DNA of 41,134 nucleotides from Bacillota bacterium. Lineage in GTDB: Bacteria > Bacillota_I > Bacilli_A > Erysipelotrichales > Erysipelotrichaceae. Location of the stretch: NCBI GenBank assembly GCA_023388995.1, contig JAEWFD010000036.1, forward strand, positions 1 to 41,134, read 5' to 3'. Numbering within the stretch: position 1 is the first letter of the stretch; each line of letters opens with the position of its first letter. The translations under genes and the position numbers were made by a program. This document shows, one piece after another, positions 29,999-37,975 of this stretch. Below the pieces are notes generated by a model. It was not told where the DNA came from, made no database searches, and saw only the letters and a program-made list of their open reading frames with translations.

Positions 29999-31411
29999 AT
30001 GAAACTGCGATTAAAGTATAAACTGATCGCATCCTATATATGGATTGCTTTTATTGTGGTTGGTTCTTTGCTGGTGACTTCCAAATATTTTATTACCCGG
30101 GAATTCAATCAATATGTAGAATCCAACATGGAGAATAATATGATGCTGCTGGCAGCCCAAGTAAACTTGGATATCAATCAGAAGGATCTGCCTTTGAATG
30201 AGATGGATTGGGAGGCCTATGGTCAGAAAGCGTTGGAACAAGGTTTTTTAGTTACGATCCAAAATGCTGATAAAGAGGTATTCTGGTGTATGCAATGTGT
30301 GCATGCAGAGATCTGTGAAGATTTGCTGCATACGATGGAAACAAGAATGCAGATGGTATCTGCTTCAGCGCATGGTACGTATATGGAAAAGAGTTTTGAC
30401 TTGATTCGCAAAAATCAGCTTGTCGGAACATTGGTGCTGGGTCATTATGGTCCTTTCCATTACAGTGAGTCGGAAGCGAATTTTTTGCTGCTGCTGCAAC
30501 GTGTCTTTCTGATTGGAGCTATCTTCTTTACATTGGTGGCAGTCGTGATCGGGTATTTCATGGCAAGCCGCATTGCAAAGCCGATTGGTCAGGCTATCCA
30601 GCAAACCAAGCGAATTGCCCAAGGCAGCTATGAAGCAGTTCAGCGGATTCCTTCTACGACCATCGAATTGGAAGAACTGATGGGGGCGGTCAACCAGCTG
30701 GCATCCACGCTTGACCAGCAGCTTGCTTTTCGCCGCAAATTGGCACAGGACTACGCTCATGAATTTCGTACACCGCTTGCTGTTCTTCGTTCCAGCATTG
30801 AGGGAATGATTGATGGAATTTGGGAAGTAAATGAGGATCGTTTGGCAAGTTTGCAGGAGGAAATATTGCGGCTGACACGAATGGTGGAAGGTATTGATCA
30901 GCTGGTGGAAGTGGAAAACCGCCGTTTGATCTTGCATAAGACGAAAGTGCCGCTGTTGGCTTTGCTGACCACAATCTTGCATAATTTTGAAGGTGAACTC
31001 ACCAGCAAGAAGATCACTGTCTCTTTGCAAGGGGAAGAGATAGTTTATGATGGAGACCAAGATAAACTAAGCCAGGTACTGGTGAATTTGATTTCCAATG
31101 CAATTAAGTATAATCGCATCCAAGGAATGATCGATATTTCCTTGCGTTCCGGGGCACATCAGATTGAACTGACGATTCGGGACAGCGGGATTGGCATTTC
31201 AGAACAAGACTTGCCATTTATTTTTGAACATCTATTCCGTGCTGATCGTTCCCGTTCTTATGAAACGCAGGGAAACGGCATTGGCTTGGCTATTGTCAAA
31301 TCCATCATTCAGGCACATCAAGGAACCATTGAAGTCCACAGTCAGCTGGATCAAGGAACAACATTTATAGTACGCCTGCCATACGAAAAAACAGATCTGC
31401 ATCATAAATAG
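29999..31411 (+). CDS. Sensor histidine kinase (HAMP-HisKA-HATPase)
   Basis: A 470-residue membrane kinase. Segments IASYIWIAFIVVGSLLVTS and VFLIGAIFFTLVAVVIGYFMA flank an extracytoplasmic domain of about 130 residues that contains the pair of cysteines in VFWCMQCVHAEIC, possibly a metal or redox site. A HAMP domain (SRIAKPIGQAIQQTKRIAQG) precedes the HisKA box KLAQDYAHEFRTPLAVL, N box LVNLISNAIKYN and G boxes RDSGIGISE and GNGIGLAIVKSII. ATG 29999 is 7 nt from AGGTG; GTG 29990 is an alternative. The C-terminal codons are part of the terminator. Partner of the preceding regulator. Confidence 0.92.
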   Translation: MKLRLKYKLIASYIWIAFIVVGSLLVTSKYFITREFNQYVESNMENNMMLLAAQVNLDINQKDLPLNEMDWEAYGQKALEQGFLVTIQNADKEVFWCMQCVHAEICEDLLHTMETRMQMVSASAHGTYMEKSFDLIRKNQLVGTLVLGHYGPFHYSESEANFLLLLQRVFLIGAIFFTLVAVVIGYFMASRIAKPIGQAIQQTKRIAQGSYEAVQRIPSTTIELEELMGAVNQLASTLDQQLAFRRKLAQDYAHEFRTPLAVLRSSIEGMIDGIWEVNEDRLASLQEEILRLTRMVEGIDQLVEVENRRLILHKTKVPLLALLTTILHNFEGELTSKKITVSLQGEEIVYDGDQDKLSQVLVNLISNAIKYNRIQGMIDISLRSGAHQIELTIRDSGIGISEQDLPFIFEHLFRADRSRSYETQGNGIGLAIVKSIIQAHQGTIEVHSQLDQGTTFIVRLPYEKTDLHHK

Positions 31412-31421
31412 ATCTGTTTTT
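31387..31421 (+). terminator. Terminator overlapping the kinase stop codon
   Basis: AAAACAGATCT and AGATCTGTTTT are perfect inverted copies around an 11-nt loop, with T-run; the TAG stop at 31409-31411 borders the right arm. It works in both directions and also closes the convergent Rrf2 genes. Confidence 0.85.
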
Positions 31422-31424
31422 ATA

Positions 31425-31835
31425 TTAAATGTAATACATGAAATTATCCAGTTTTTCTTCCCTTAGGTCCTGCAAGGAAACAGCTTGAAAATAGCGAATC
31501 ATTGCAGCGCTTGCCGGTGTCCATACAATCTGGTTCAGAAATAAGCGCAATGCATCTTCGGTCTGAGCAGGGACATAAAACATCGGCTGATCCAATGCTG
31601 TCAGAATGTCATACAAGGAAAGCTTGCCGGGAGTTGTTGTAAGCTGATATCCGCCATTGCGACCTCTTGCGCTGCGGATCAGCTTGGCTTTTTTCAATGA
31701 TGCAAAAATTGCTTCCAGATAGCGTTCGGAAATTTGCTGAGAGATGCTTACTTCTTGAATGGAAACGGGAGTATCGGCAGCAGCAAGAAATAAAAGAGCC
31801 ATAATGCCATATTTGGTTTTTGTGTGTAGTTTCAT
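31425..31835 (-). CDS. Rrf2-family transcriptional regulator (first of two)
   Basis: A 136-residue Rrf2 protein: winged helix KYGIMALLFLAAADTPVSIQEVSISQQISERYLEAIFASLKKAKLIRSARGRNGGYQL, with the family wing G-R-x-G-G-Y. There is no cysteine at all, so an IscR/NsrR iron-sulfur cluster is impossible; that matches CymR-type regulators. It follows the second Rrf2 gene by 8 nt and both point away from cysK. A control of cysteine metabolism is inferred from the neighbour. Confidence 0.9.
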   Translation of the reverse strand: MKLHTKTKYGIMALLFLAAADTPVSIQEVSISQQISERYLEAIFASLKKAKLIRSARGRNGGYQLTTTPGKLSLYDILTALDQPMFYVPAQTEDALRLFLNQIVWTPASAAMIRYFQAVSLQDLREEKLDNFMYYI

Positions 31836-31843
31836 AAAAGTAC

Positions 31844-32242
31844 CTAAATTACAAAATCATGGGGTTCATGTTCGTATTGCTGGCTGAGCATGCCTAGGGT
31901 AATACGGTTAAAAACCGTATCCAGTTCCATTTGCAGCTGCTTGTAGATTTGGTGCAATTTTGTGTCCGAAGGCGAGGTATCAGCCATTTGCTCATCCAAT
32001 GCTGTTAGTATCATTTGAATTGTAATCTGGTCAGCAGGAAGTGCAAGGCGGTAGCCGCCCAGTTTTCCGCGTTCGCTGACAATCAGATCTGCTTTTTTCA
32101 ATGACTGGAAAATTTGTTCGAGATATTTGACGGAAATGGAACGTGAAGCAGCTATTGTTTGAATGCTGAAACAGCGATTTGCTTCCAATGCCAGCACCAT
32201 CATGGCTTCCAATCCATATACTCCTTTTGTTGTTAGTTTCAT
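31844..32242 (-). CDS. Rrf2-family transcriptional regulator (CymR/IscR-like)
   Basis: A 132-residue Rrf2 protein: MKLTTKGVYGLEAMMVLALEANRCFSIQTIAASRSISVKYLEQIFQSLKKADLIVSERGKLGGYRLA. A single Cys is present, not the three needed for an Fe-S cluster. This resembles CymR, which represses cysteine biosynthesis with O-acetylserine sulfhydrylase as a corepressor partner. I start at ATG 32242; the GTG at 32251 is possible. It diverges from cysK over a shared palindrome, so it is the leading candidate for binding there. Its relation to the adjacent paralogue suggests duplication. Confidence 0.9.
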   Translation of the reverse strand: MKLTTKGVYGLEAMMVLALEANRCFSIQTIAASRSISVKYLEQIFQSLKKADLIVSERGKLGGYRLALPADQITIQMILTALDEQMADTSPSDTKLHQIYKQLQMELDTVFNRITLGMLSQQYEHEPHDFVI

Positions 32243-32258
32243 TGTGATCACCGCTTAC

Positions 32259-32287
32259 AGTATACAGGAAAAAAGAAAAAAGATCAA
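32259..32287 (-). promoter_or_regulatory. Promoter of the tandem rrf2 genes
   Basis: On the minus strand TTGATC and TATACT are separated by 17 bp. The -35 touches the palindrome at 32286. Confidence 0.65.
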
Positions 32288-32312
32288 TATCCTATAAAAA
32301 TAGTAGGATATT
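32286..32312. promoter_or_regulatory. Palindromic operator between rrf2 and cysK
   Basis: Perfect 9-bp arms AATATCCTA and TAGGATATT flank a 9-bp spacer. The site lies between the two divergent -35 boxes (32282-32287 and 32315-32320), ideal for one Rrf2/CymR dimer to control both promoters. A smaller repeat AGGAA-atca-TTCCT (32320-32333) lies inside the cysK promoter. Confidence 0.7.
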
Positions 32313-32314
32313 TA

Positions 32315-32343
32315 TTGACAGGAAATCATTCCTTGCATATAAT
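32315..32343 (+). promoter_or_regulatory. Perfect-consensus promoter of cysK
   Basis: TTGACA and TATAAT are separated by 17 bp, the ideal sigma-A promoter. Transcription would start near 32350 and include the 18-codon ORF. Confidence 0.9.
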
Positions 32344-32374
32344 AGAATTACAGTAGGAAAGAGGACGGGATTTT

Positions 32375-32431
32375 ATGAAAACCTATCTGGATTACGCAAA
32401 TACGCGATGTTGCTTAAAACTGTATGAATGA
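32375..32431 (+). pseudogene. 18-codon ORF before cysK: cysteine desulfurase remnant or Cys leader
   Basis: The frame reads MKTYLDYANTRCCLKLYE and follows AGAGGACGG at good spacing. MKTYLDYANT strongly resembles the start of NifS/IscS-type cysteine desulfurases (xxYLDYAATTP), genes that commonly follow Rrf2 regulators, so the rest of such a gene was probably deleted. What is left also has two consecutive Cys codons just upstream of a cysteine synthase gene, which is what a cysteine-responsive leader peptide would look like. I see no terminator or clear alternative hairpin between it and cysK, which weakens an attenuation model. Confidence 0.5.
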
Positions 32432-32477
32432 GATCAAAGCGTAAACAATATACAAGAAAGAAAAAGGAGATTCACAT

Positions 32478-33416
32478 ATGACTAAAATTTATGACCGTAT
32501 CGTAGATACCATCGGCAATACACCGCTGGTTCGTTTATCAAAACTGGCTGCTCAGGAAAACGCAGCAGCTGAAGTAGTAGCAAAAATAGAGGCATTTAAT
32601 CCAGGTGGCAGCGTCAAGGATCGTATTGCATATGCAATGGTGCAAGATGCACTGGAAACAGGCCGCATGAATCTGCAAACAACCATTATCGAGCCAACAA
32701 GCGGCAATACCGGTGTCGGGCTGGCACTTGTGAGTGCTTCACTAGGCATTCCGATTATTATTGTAATGCCGGATACGATGAGCGTAGAGCGCCGGAAGCT
32801 GGTTCAAGGATATGGTGCCAAATTGGTATTAACACCGGGTTCTTTAGGAATGAAGGGTGCTATCGCCAAGGCGCAAGAATTGCATGAAGAAATTGAAAAT
32901 TCCATTGTCCTTCAGCAATTTGAAAATCCGGCGAATCCAGCTGTGCATATGCGCACAACAGCAGAAGAAATTTGGCGTGATACGGATGGAACAATCGATG
33001 TCTTGGTTGCTGGCGTCGGAACAGGCGGAACGATCAGCGGTGTCGGAAAGGTATTAAAAGAAAAAAATCCGAACATCAAAGTGATCGCTGTAGAACCGGC
33101 AAATTCACCGGTGCTTTCAGGAGGAACTCACTCGCCGCACAAAATTCAAGGGATTGGTGCAGGGTTTATACCAGCTGTCTTTGAGCGCAGTGTAGTGGAT
33201 GAAATTTTGCAAGTGACAGATGATGAGGCAATTGCTGCAGCGCGCAATCTGGCACAAAAAGAAGGTTTGATGGTCGGTATCTCTGCCGGTGCAGCGACTA
33301 GCGCAGCATTGCGGGTAGCTAAGCGTGCAGAACTGCAAGGAAAGAGAATTGTTGTTGTTTTGCCAGATACCGGTGAACGATATCTGTCGACTGTATTATT
33401 TGACTTCGAAAACTAA
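32478..33416 (+). CDS. cysK: Cysteine synthase A (O-acetylserine sulfhydrylase)
   Basis: A 312-residue PLP enzyme that makes L-cysteine from O-acetylserine and sulfide. PLP Lys lies in NPGGSVKDRIAYAM (about residue 45), the substrate loop is EPTSGNTGVGLA, and the phosphate-binding GVGTGGTISGVGK and C-terminal GISAGAATSAAL/PDTGERYLST are intact. The length is typical of CysK. AAAGGAG precedes ATG 32478. It is a single gene between its own promoter and terminator, opposite two Rrf2 genes, which implies control by cysteine or sulfur status. Confidence 0.96.
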   Translation: MTKIYDRIVDTIGNTPLVRLSKLAAQENAAAEVVAKIEAFNPGGSVKDRIAYAMVQDALETGRMNLQTTIIEPTSGNTGVGLALVSASLGIPIIIVMPDTMSVERRKLVQGYGAKLVLTPGSLGMKGAIAKAQELHEEIENSIVLQQFENPANPAVHMRTTAEEIWRDTDGTIDVLVAGVGTGGTISGVGKVLKEKNPNIKVIAVEPANSPVLSGGTHSPHKIQGIGAGFIPAVFERSVVDEILQVTDDEAIAAARNLAQKEGLMVGISAGAATSAALRVAKRAELQGKRIVVVLPDTGERYLSTVLFDFEN

Positions 33417-33422
33417 TATGAT

Positions 33423-33452
33423 AGCAAATTCAGAAATGAATTTGCTTTTTTT
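33423..33452 (+). terminator. Terminator of cysK
   Basis: AGCAAATTC and GAATTTGCT form a perfect 9-bp stem with a 6-nt loop and T7. Confidence 0.92.
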
Positions 33453-33574
33453 ATGAATTGGATGTGTATTAACTGAAAACGATAATTAAGTTTACCATCA
33501 TTTTGATATATCGTCATTATAATACAAGGATCAAAAAAACATTCATGTACACGGTTAAATTACATTTCCAGCAA

Positions 33575-33603
33575 TTGCGCTTGCACTATTCTTTCTATAT
33601 AAT
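33575..33603 (+). promoter_or_regulatory. Promoter of the GGDEF-EAL gene
   Basis: TTGCGC and TATAAT are separated by 17 bp, about 50 bp before the ATG. Confidence 0.65.
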
Positions 33604-33651
33604 AGAAGGTAGACATTTCAAACAACAAAATAGCTGATAGCGAGGTACTTT

Positions 33652-36585
33652 ATGCATAAGGTCAAACATCGTCGATATCGAATTGCCGTACAGATCAGCT
33701 CTGTGCTTTTTATGATACTTTTGCAGCTGCAAATGAAAGTTTTTGTTTTTGCAGCTGAGATACCTAAAAGAGTGCTTTATATCAGTTCTTATTCACAAAG
33801 TTTTGAGTCGGTGCCGGAACAGCTGGCGGGAATTGAGTCGGTATTCAATGGGGAAGCAGTTTCTGTAGATTACGAATATATGGATACCAAGCGCCTGGAT
33901 ACAAAGGAAAACCGGGATTTGTTTTATGCATTGCTGGCGTATAAGATGGCTCATGTTGCAGCTTATGATGCGATCATTGTCGGGGACGATAACGCGCTCG
34001 ACTTTGCCATCCAGTATCATGACACCTTGTTTGCCCAAATACCGGTTGTTTTTTTAGGGATTAATGATGAGAAGCGGGCCTTGGAAGCAAATACTCTGGG
34101 ACATTTTACGGGCGTTGTTGAGAATGCGCCGTTAAAAGAAAATATCGAATTGGCATTGCAGTTTAATCCGGATGCGAAACGAGTTGTAGCAATTGTAGAT
34201 AATACACTCACCGGCATCGGGGATCGAGCACAATTTTATGCGATTGAATCCCAGTTCCCGCAGCTGCGTTTTTCTCATATCAACGGATCTGAATATACAA
34301 TCGAAGCCTTAGGTTCGCAGCTGGAATCGATTCGCGATGATACCATTTTATTGTTTATGAGCTTGTATGCGGACGTATATGGTCGCAATGTAACAATTGA
34401 TGAAGGTGTGCGGATGATTCGGGAGCATGCACGTGTTCCTGTTTACCGCCAATCTATCGGTGGTGTCGGTGATGGAATTCTGGGGGGGAAGATGGTTTCC
34501 TATCACGAGTCCGGAGCAATCGCTGCACGGATGGTGCTTTCCCTTTTAAGCGGAACATCGATTCATGATATTCCCGTTATTTTGGAGAGTCCCAATCGCT
34601 ATATTTTAGATTATCAATTGATTGTCCAGTACAAGTTGCCGGATGATGCGATTCCGGCAGATGCAATTTTGGTGAATAAGCCGGTATCGTTTTATGATAT
34701 GAACCGTGACTTCGTGAATGCGGTGCTTGCCATTATCAGCGTTTTTGCGATTTTGTGTGCACTGTTGTTTATCGATAACCGCAAGCGGAAGAAAATAGAA
34801 CGCGAGCTTAAAAGCAGCTTGGAAAAATTAAACCATGCACATGAAGAACTGATGGTGTCGGAAGAAGAAATTCGTACGCAATACCATACCATTCAAGAGC
34901 GGGTAGACGATATTGAGTTGTTGAATCAAAAGTTTGAAATTGCAGTGGAAAGTACAGACAGTGCTGTATGGGAATTGCGGATTGAAGATGAACAATTATT
35001 TTTATCCAACAGCTTTTCGTTTCTAGTTGGCGAACGTGTCAAGAATACGCAAAACACTATGGAGATTCTAAAGAAATATTTAGGACCGGAGGAATTGGAG
35101 CGATTGCTGCAAGCTTACCAGTGCTATCTCAACAAGGAAACTGCGGAGATTGATGTTCAGCTGGGATTGCAGCTGCCAAGCGGTGACAGCAGGTGGGTGT
35201 GGATTAAAGGAAAAGAAGCAGTTGATTCTCGCGGCTACAGCAAACTGCTGCATGGTATTATAGTTGATATGACGAAAGTGAAAGATCAGGAAATCTTTAT
35301 TGAACACCTGGCTTTCCATGATTATTTAACGGGCTTGCCGAATCGCCGCAAATTCCAGCTGCGTTTAGAAGAGCTTATTGAGAATCAGACACCATTTGCA
35401 GTAATGCTTTTGGATATTGATAATTTTAAAGCTGTCAATGATACAATGGGACATACGAATGGGGATATGCTGTTGCAGGATGTTTCTTCGCGGATGCGCA
35501 ATATTGAGGATGAATGGATGATGGTATCACGCTTTGGCGGTGATGAGTTCTTGTTCCTGGTTTCTGAAGTTACTACTCATAAAGAACTGGAACCATTTAT
35601 TCACCGCATTCATGAAGCGATGAAAAGCAGCTACTGGATTCATAAAACACAGCTTATGGTGCAGTACACGATTGGAATCAGCTTCTATCCAAAAGATGGG
35701 GAAAGCATGGACGAAATGATCATGCACGCTGATACTGCATTATATCATGGTAAGAAGACAGGAAAAAACATGGTGTTGTATTATACCGATGCCATGAAAC
35801 AGGAAGTGAAGATTCGTACAGAGATTGAATCCATATTGCGGGATGCAATCACGCATGATGGGTTTAAACTTCTCTATCAGCCAATTATTGATGTTCAAAC
35901 AGGTGCGATTGTCAGCTACGAGGCATTGCTTCGCTTGAAGCATCATGCGATATCACCGGATCGGTTTATTGGTGTAGCTGAAGAAATCGGTTTAATTATA
36001 GAACTCGGACGCTGGGTGACCAAAGAAGCTGTTAAGCAGCTGACATGCTGGCGCAGCAAGGGATTGCAATTGGTTCCGATCAGTATCAACTTTTCCAGCA
36101 AGCAGCTGCTAGATGCGCATTATATGCTGTTTCTCAAAGAACTTCTCTTTGATTATGAAATAGATGCGCATTATTTGGAAATCGAAATTACAGAAAGTGT
36201 CTTATTTGAAAAGCGGGAAGATAGCTTGGAGTTCCTGCAGCAGTTGCAGCAGATGGGTATCTCACTGGCGTTAGATGATTTTGGAACTGGTTATTCTTCC
36301 TTAAACTATTTGACGTATATGCCGGTGAACAAAGTGAAATTAGATAAATCGCTGTGTGATCGTTTCCTTGAAATGGAAGGAAGCGAAGTAATGGAGAGCA
36401 TTATTTCCCTGGCTCATAGTCTTCATTTGCAAATTACCGCTGAAGGAATTGAGAAGATGGATCAGTATCAACGATTGATTTCAGTTGGATGTGACTATGC
36501 CCAAGGCTACTTGTTCAGCAAGCCGCTGGAAGTGGAAGCCGCAGAGGCTTTAATCAGCAAAACGCTGATCACTGTCAATACATAA
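33652..36585 (+). CDS. Membrane GGDEF-EAL protein with binding-protein-like sensor
   Basis: A 977-residue c-di-GMP enzyme. A signal/anchor helix (about 12-34) is followed by an extracytoplasmic domain (38-335) resembling ABC_sub_bind periplasmic proteins (KRVLYISSYSQSFESVPEQLAGIE, IPVVFLGIND). A membrane helix (about 352-372), a coiled coil and a PAS-like region (about 425-545) lead to the GGDEF domain with RFGGDEF (627-633). The EAL domain carries YEALLRLK (Glu757), INFSSKQL, EIEITES, LDDFGTGYSS, KLDKSL, AEGIE and QGYLFSKPL, so all phosphodiesterase residues are kept. The usual RxxD inhibitory site before GGDEF is absent. Both activities look possible; which dominates is unknown. GAGGTA precedes the ATG. 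Monocistronic. Confidence 0.92.
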   Translation: MHKVKHRRYRIAVQISSVLFMILLQLQMKVFVFAAEIPKRVLYISSYSQSFESVPEQLAGIESVFNGEAVSVDYEYMDTKRLDTKENRDLFYALLAYKMAHVAAYDAIIVGDDNALDFAIQYHDTLFAQIPVVFLGINDEKRALEANTLGHFTGVVENAPLKENIELALQFNPDAKRVVAIVDNTLTGIGDRAQFYAIESQFPQLRFSHINGSEYTIEALGSQLESIRDDTILLFMSLYADVYGRNVTIDEGVRMIREHARVPVYRQSIGGVGDGILGGKMVSYHESGAIAARMVLSLLSGTSIHDIPVILESPNRYILDYQLIVQYKLPDDAIPADAILVNKPVSFYDMNRDFVNAVLAIISVFAILCALLFIDNRKRKKIERELKSSLEKLNHAHEELMVSEEEIRTQYHTIQERVDDIELLNQKFEIAVESTDSAVWELRIEDEQLFLSNSFSFLVGERVKNTQNTMEILKKYLGPEELERLLQAYQCYLNKETAEIDVQLGLQLPSGDSRWVWIKGKEAVDSRGYSKLLHGIIVDMTKVKDQEIFIEHLAFHDYLTGLPNRRKFQLRLEELIENQTPFAVMLLDIDNFKAVNDTMGHTNGDMLLQDVSSRMRNIEDEWMMVSRFGGDEFLFLVSEVTTHKELEPFIHRIHEAMKSSYWIHKTQLMVQYTIGISFYPKDGESMDEMIMHADTALYHGKKTGKNMVLYYTDAMKQEVKIRTEIESILRDAITHDGFKLLYQPIIDVQTGAIVSYEALLRLKHHAISPDRFIGVAEEIGLIIELGRWVTKEAVKQLTCWRSKGLQLVPISINFSSKQLLDAHYMLFLKELLFDYEIDAHYLEIEITESVLFEKREDSLEFLQQLQQMGISLALDDFGTGYSSLNYLTYMPVNKVKLDKSLCDRFLEMEGSEVMESIISLAHSLHLQITAEGIEKMDQYQRLISVGCDYAQGYLFSKPLEVEAAEALISKTLITVNT

Positions 36586-36634
36586 AAAAAGACTGTACAT
36601 TGTCCTAAATGACTAGGCGATGACAGTTTTTTTG
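36584..36634. terminator. Convergent bidirectional terminator
   Basis: A-run, then ACTGT...CCTA pairing with TAGG...ACAGT (36592-36627), then T-run. It separates the GGDEF-EAL gene from the convergent DUF2812 genes. Confidence 0.8.
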
Positions 36635-36640
36635 CTTACA

Positions 36641-37930
36641 TTATGAATTCTTATGTTCTTGAAACCAGTCAGTATTCTTTATACTGGATACTACAAGCAT
36701 GATTTGTTCGTCAGTTGGATAGATCGGAAAATAGATCTTCAACATACGATTACCTGAAACGAAGACATACGTATTTCCGTTGCGGTAGATTGCCTCGATA
36801 TTCCAAATAGTCGAATCAAGTTCGGTATATACGCAAGTAGCTTTTGGCGAACAAACCAATAAGTCTTTTTTTATGATATTTTTGAATTGTGGCATATGTA
36901 GTTCAAACGCATCATAAAACAGGCCGTAACCGATCAATTGTTTTTGATAGACTTGATAGTAAGAGAGGATCGGGGATGATTGGTGAGATAATTCATACAA
37001 ATTGGCTTCACTTTCGTATAGCTGTTCTGTCGAAATTGGCAAGATTGATCCCTCGACTTCGTAAAAGCTGTCATTCTTTGCAGGTGTAGACATCACACTA
37101 ATAAAAATAGCAGATAATAGGGCGTTGATTAATGCATAGTGTCCTCTGTCGCTTCCACTGATTTGACCCGAAACAAACTTGGCGTTTGATTTCATGTGAA
37201 TAAATGTGATAAGGGGAATAGTAACAACTAATATAATGACAGCAGAACTGGGAATGTGCAGCATAATAAACGGAACTAAGATAGCAATGACAATCAGGCA
37301 GCCATTGCGAATCAAAAATGCTATGCTTGGATAGGCAGGCAATGGTTGGTGATTTGCGACTTGTTTTCTTGCTTTCCGGTACCAGAAGTGGTAACTGAGG
37401 ACTTCTGCAAGGACAATCAAGAGTAGAATAGGAAAGTAGGAGTACTTCAATAATTGTGCTGTGGACGATAAATTTGCAGCATATTCTGTTTTGTATAGAA
37501 TAGCAAGCAACCATGCAAGGAGTGGTATCAGAATAAAGGCCCAAATGGAGGACAACTGCCGTTTGTGCATTATCTGATGAATCGCATGTAATGTTACTTC
37601 GTCGTCGGTATCGATTGGCAAGGGGTCTTCTGTATTGCCGGCGAATACCAGCATATTAGAAGATTGAGCGACGAACTTCCAACCTGCTTCTTCGCAATAT
37701 GCTTGAAAATCAAATTGTTCCTCTGATGGAATAGCTTTTTTATGAAACGTATTCGGGAAATAGGTAATTGTGAACGGAATGTTTTGAGCCTCTATGCGCT
37801 GATAGATCCAAAAGTAGGGTGTGATGGCTTCCAGCATCCATCCTTTTTGCGCCATCCGCTCCAAATGCTGTTCTATCTTATGGAAATCTAAAAAGCTATG
37901 GATTGTGAGTTGGTATTTTTTCTGCTTCAT
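36641..37930 (-). CDS. DUF2812 family membrane protein (intact copy)
   Basis: A 429-residue protein. The N-terminal soluble DUF2812 domain (about 1-105) has HLERMAQKGWMLEAITPYFWIYQRIEAQNIPFTITYFP and EEAGWKFVAQSSNMLVFAG, followed by pairs of membrane helices (about 135-270) and a C-terminal extracytoplasmic or soluble region of about 140 residues. The family is often encoded next to PadR regulators and has no defined biochemical role. ATG 37930 has GGGGGACAAACC upstream. It is the last gene of the PadR operon and a paralogue of the broken copy before it, 45 bp upstream. Confidence 0.82.
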   Translation of the reverse strand: MKQKKYQLTIHSFLDFHKIEQHLERMAQKGWMLEAITPYFWIYQRIEAQNIPFTITYFPNTFHKKAIPSEEQFDFQAYCEEAGWKFVAQSSNMLVFAGNTEDPLPIDTDDEVTLHAIHQIMHKRQLSSIWAFILIPLLAWLLAILYKTEYAANLSSTAQLLKYSYFPILLLIVLAEVLSYHFWYRKARKQVANHQPLPAYPSIAFLIRNGCLIVIAILVPFIMLHIPSSAVIILVVTIPLITFIHMKSNAKFVSGQISGSDRGHYALINALLSAIFISVMSTPAKNDSFYEVEGSILPISTEQLYESEANLYELSHQSSPILSYYQVYQKQLIGYGLFYDAFELHMPQFKNIIKKDLLVCSPKATCVYTELDSTIWNIEAIYRNGNTYVFVSGNRMLKIYFPIYPTDEQIMLVVSSIKNTDWFQEHKNS

Positions 37931-37975
37931 GGTTTGTCCCCCTGTGTGATGGTAATATTGGACCACAATTAACGG

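Noticed and set aside
30365..31060. 231-codon minus-strand frame within the histidine kinase gene
   Set aside because: Antisense of a clear kinase domain; composition (many His, Gln and Cys) is typical of a shadow frame.
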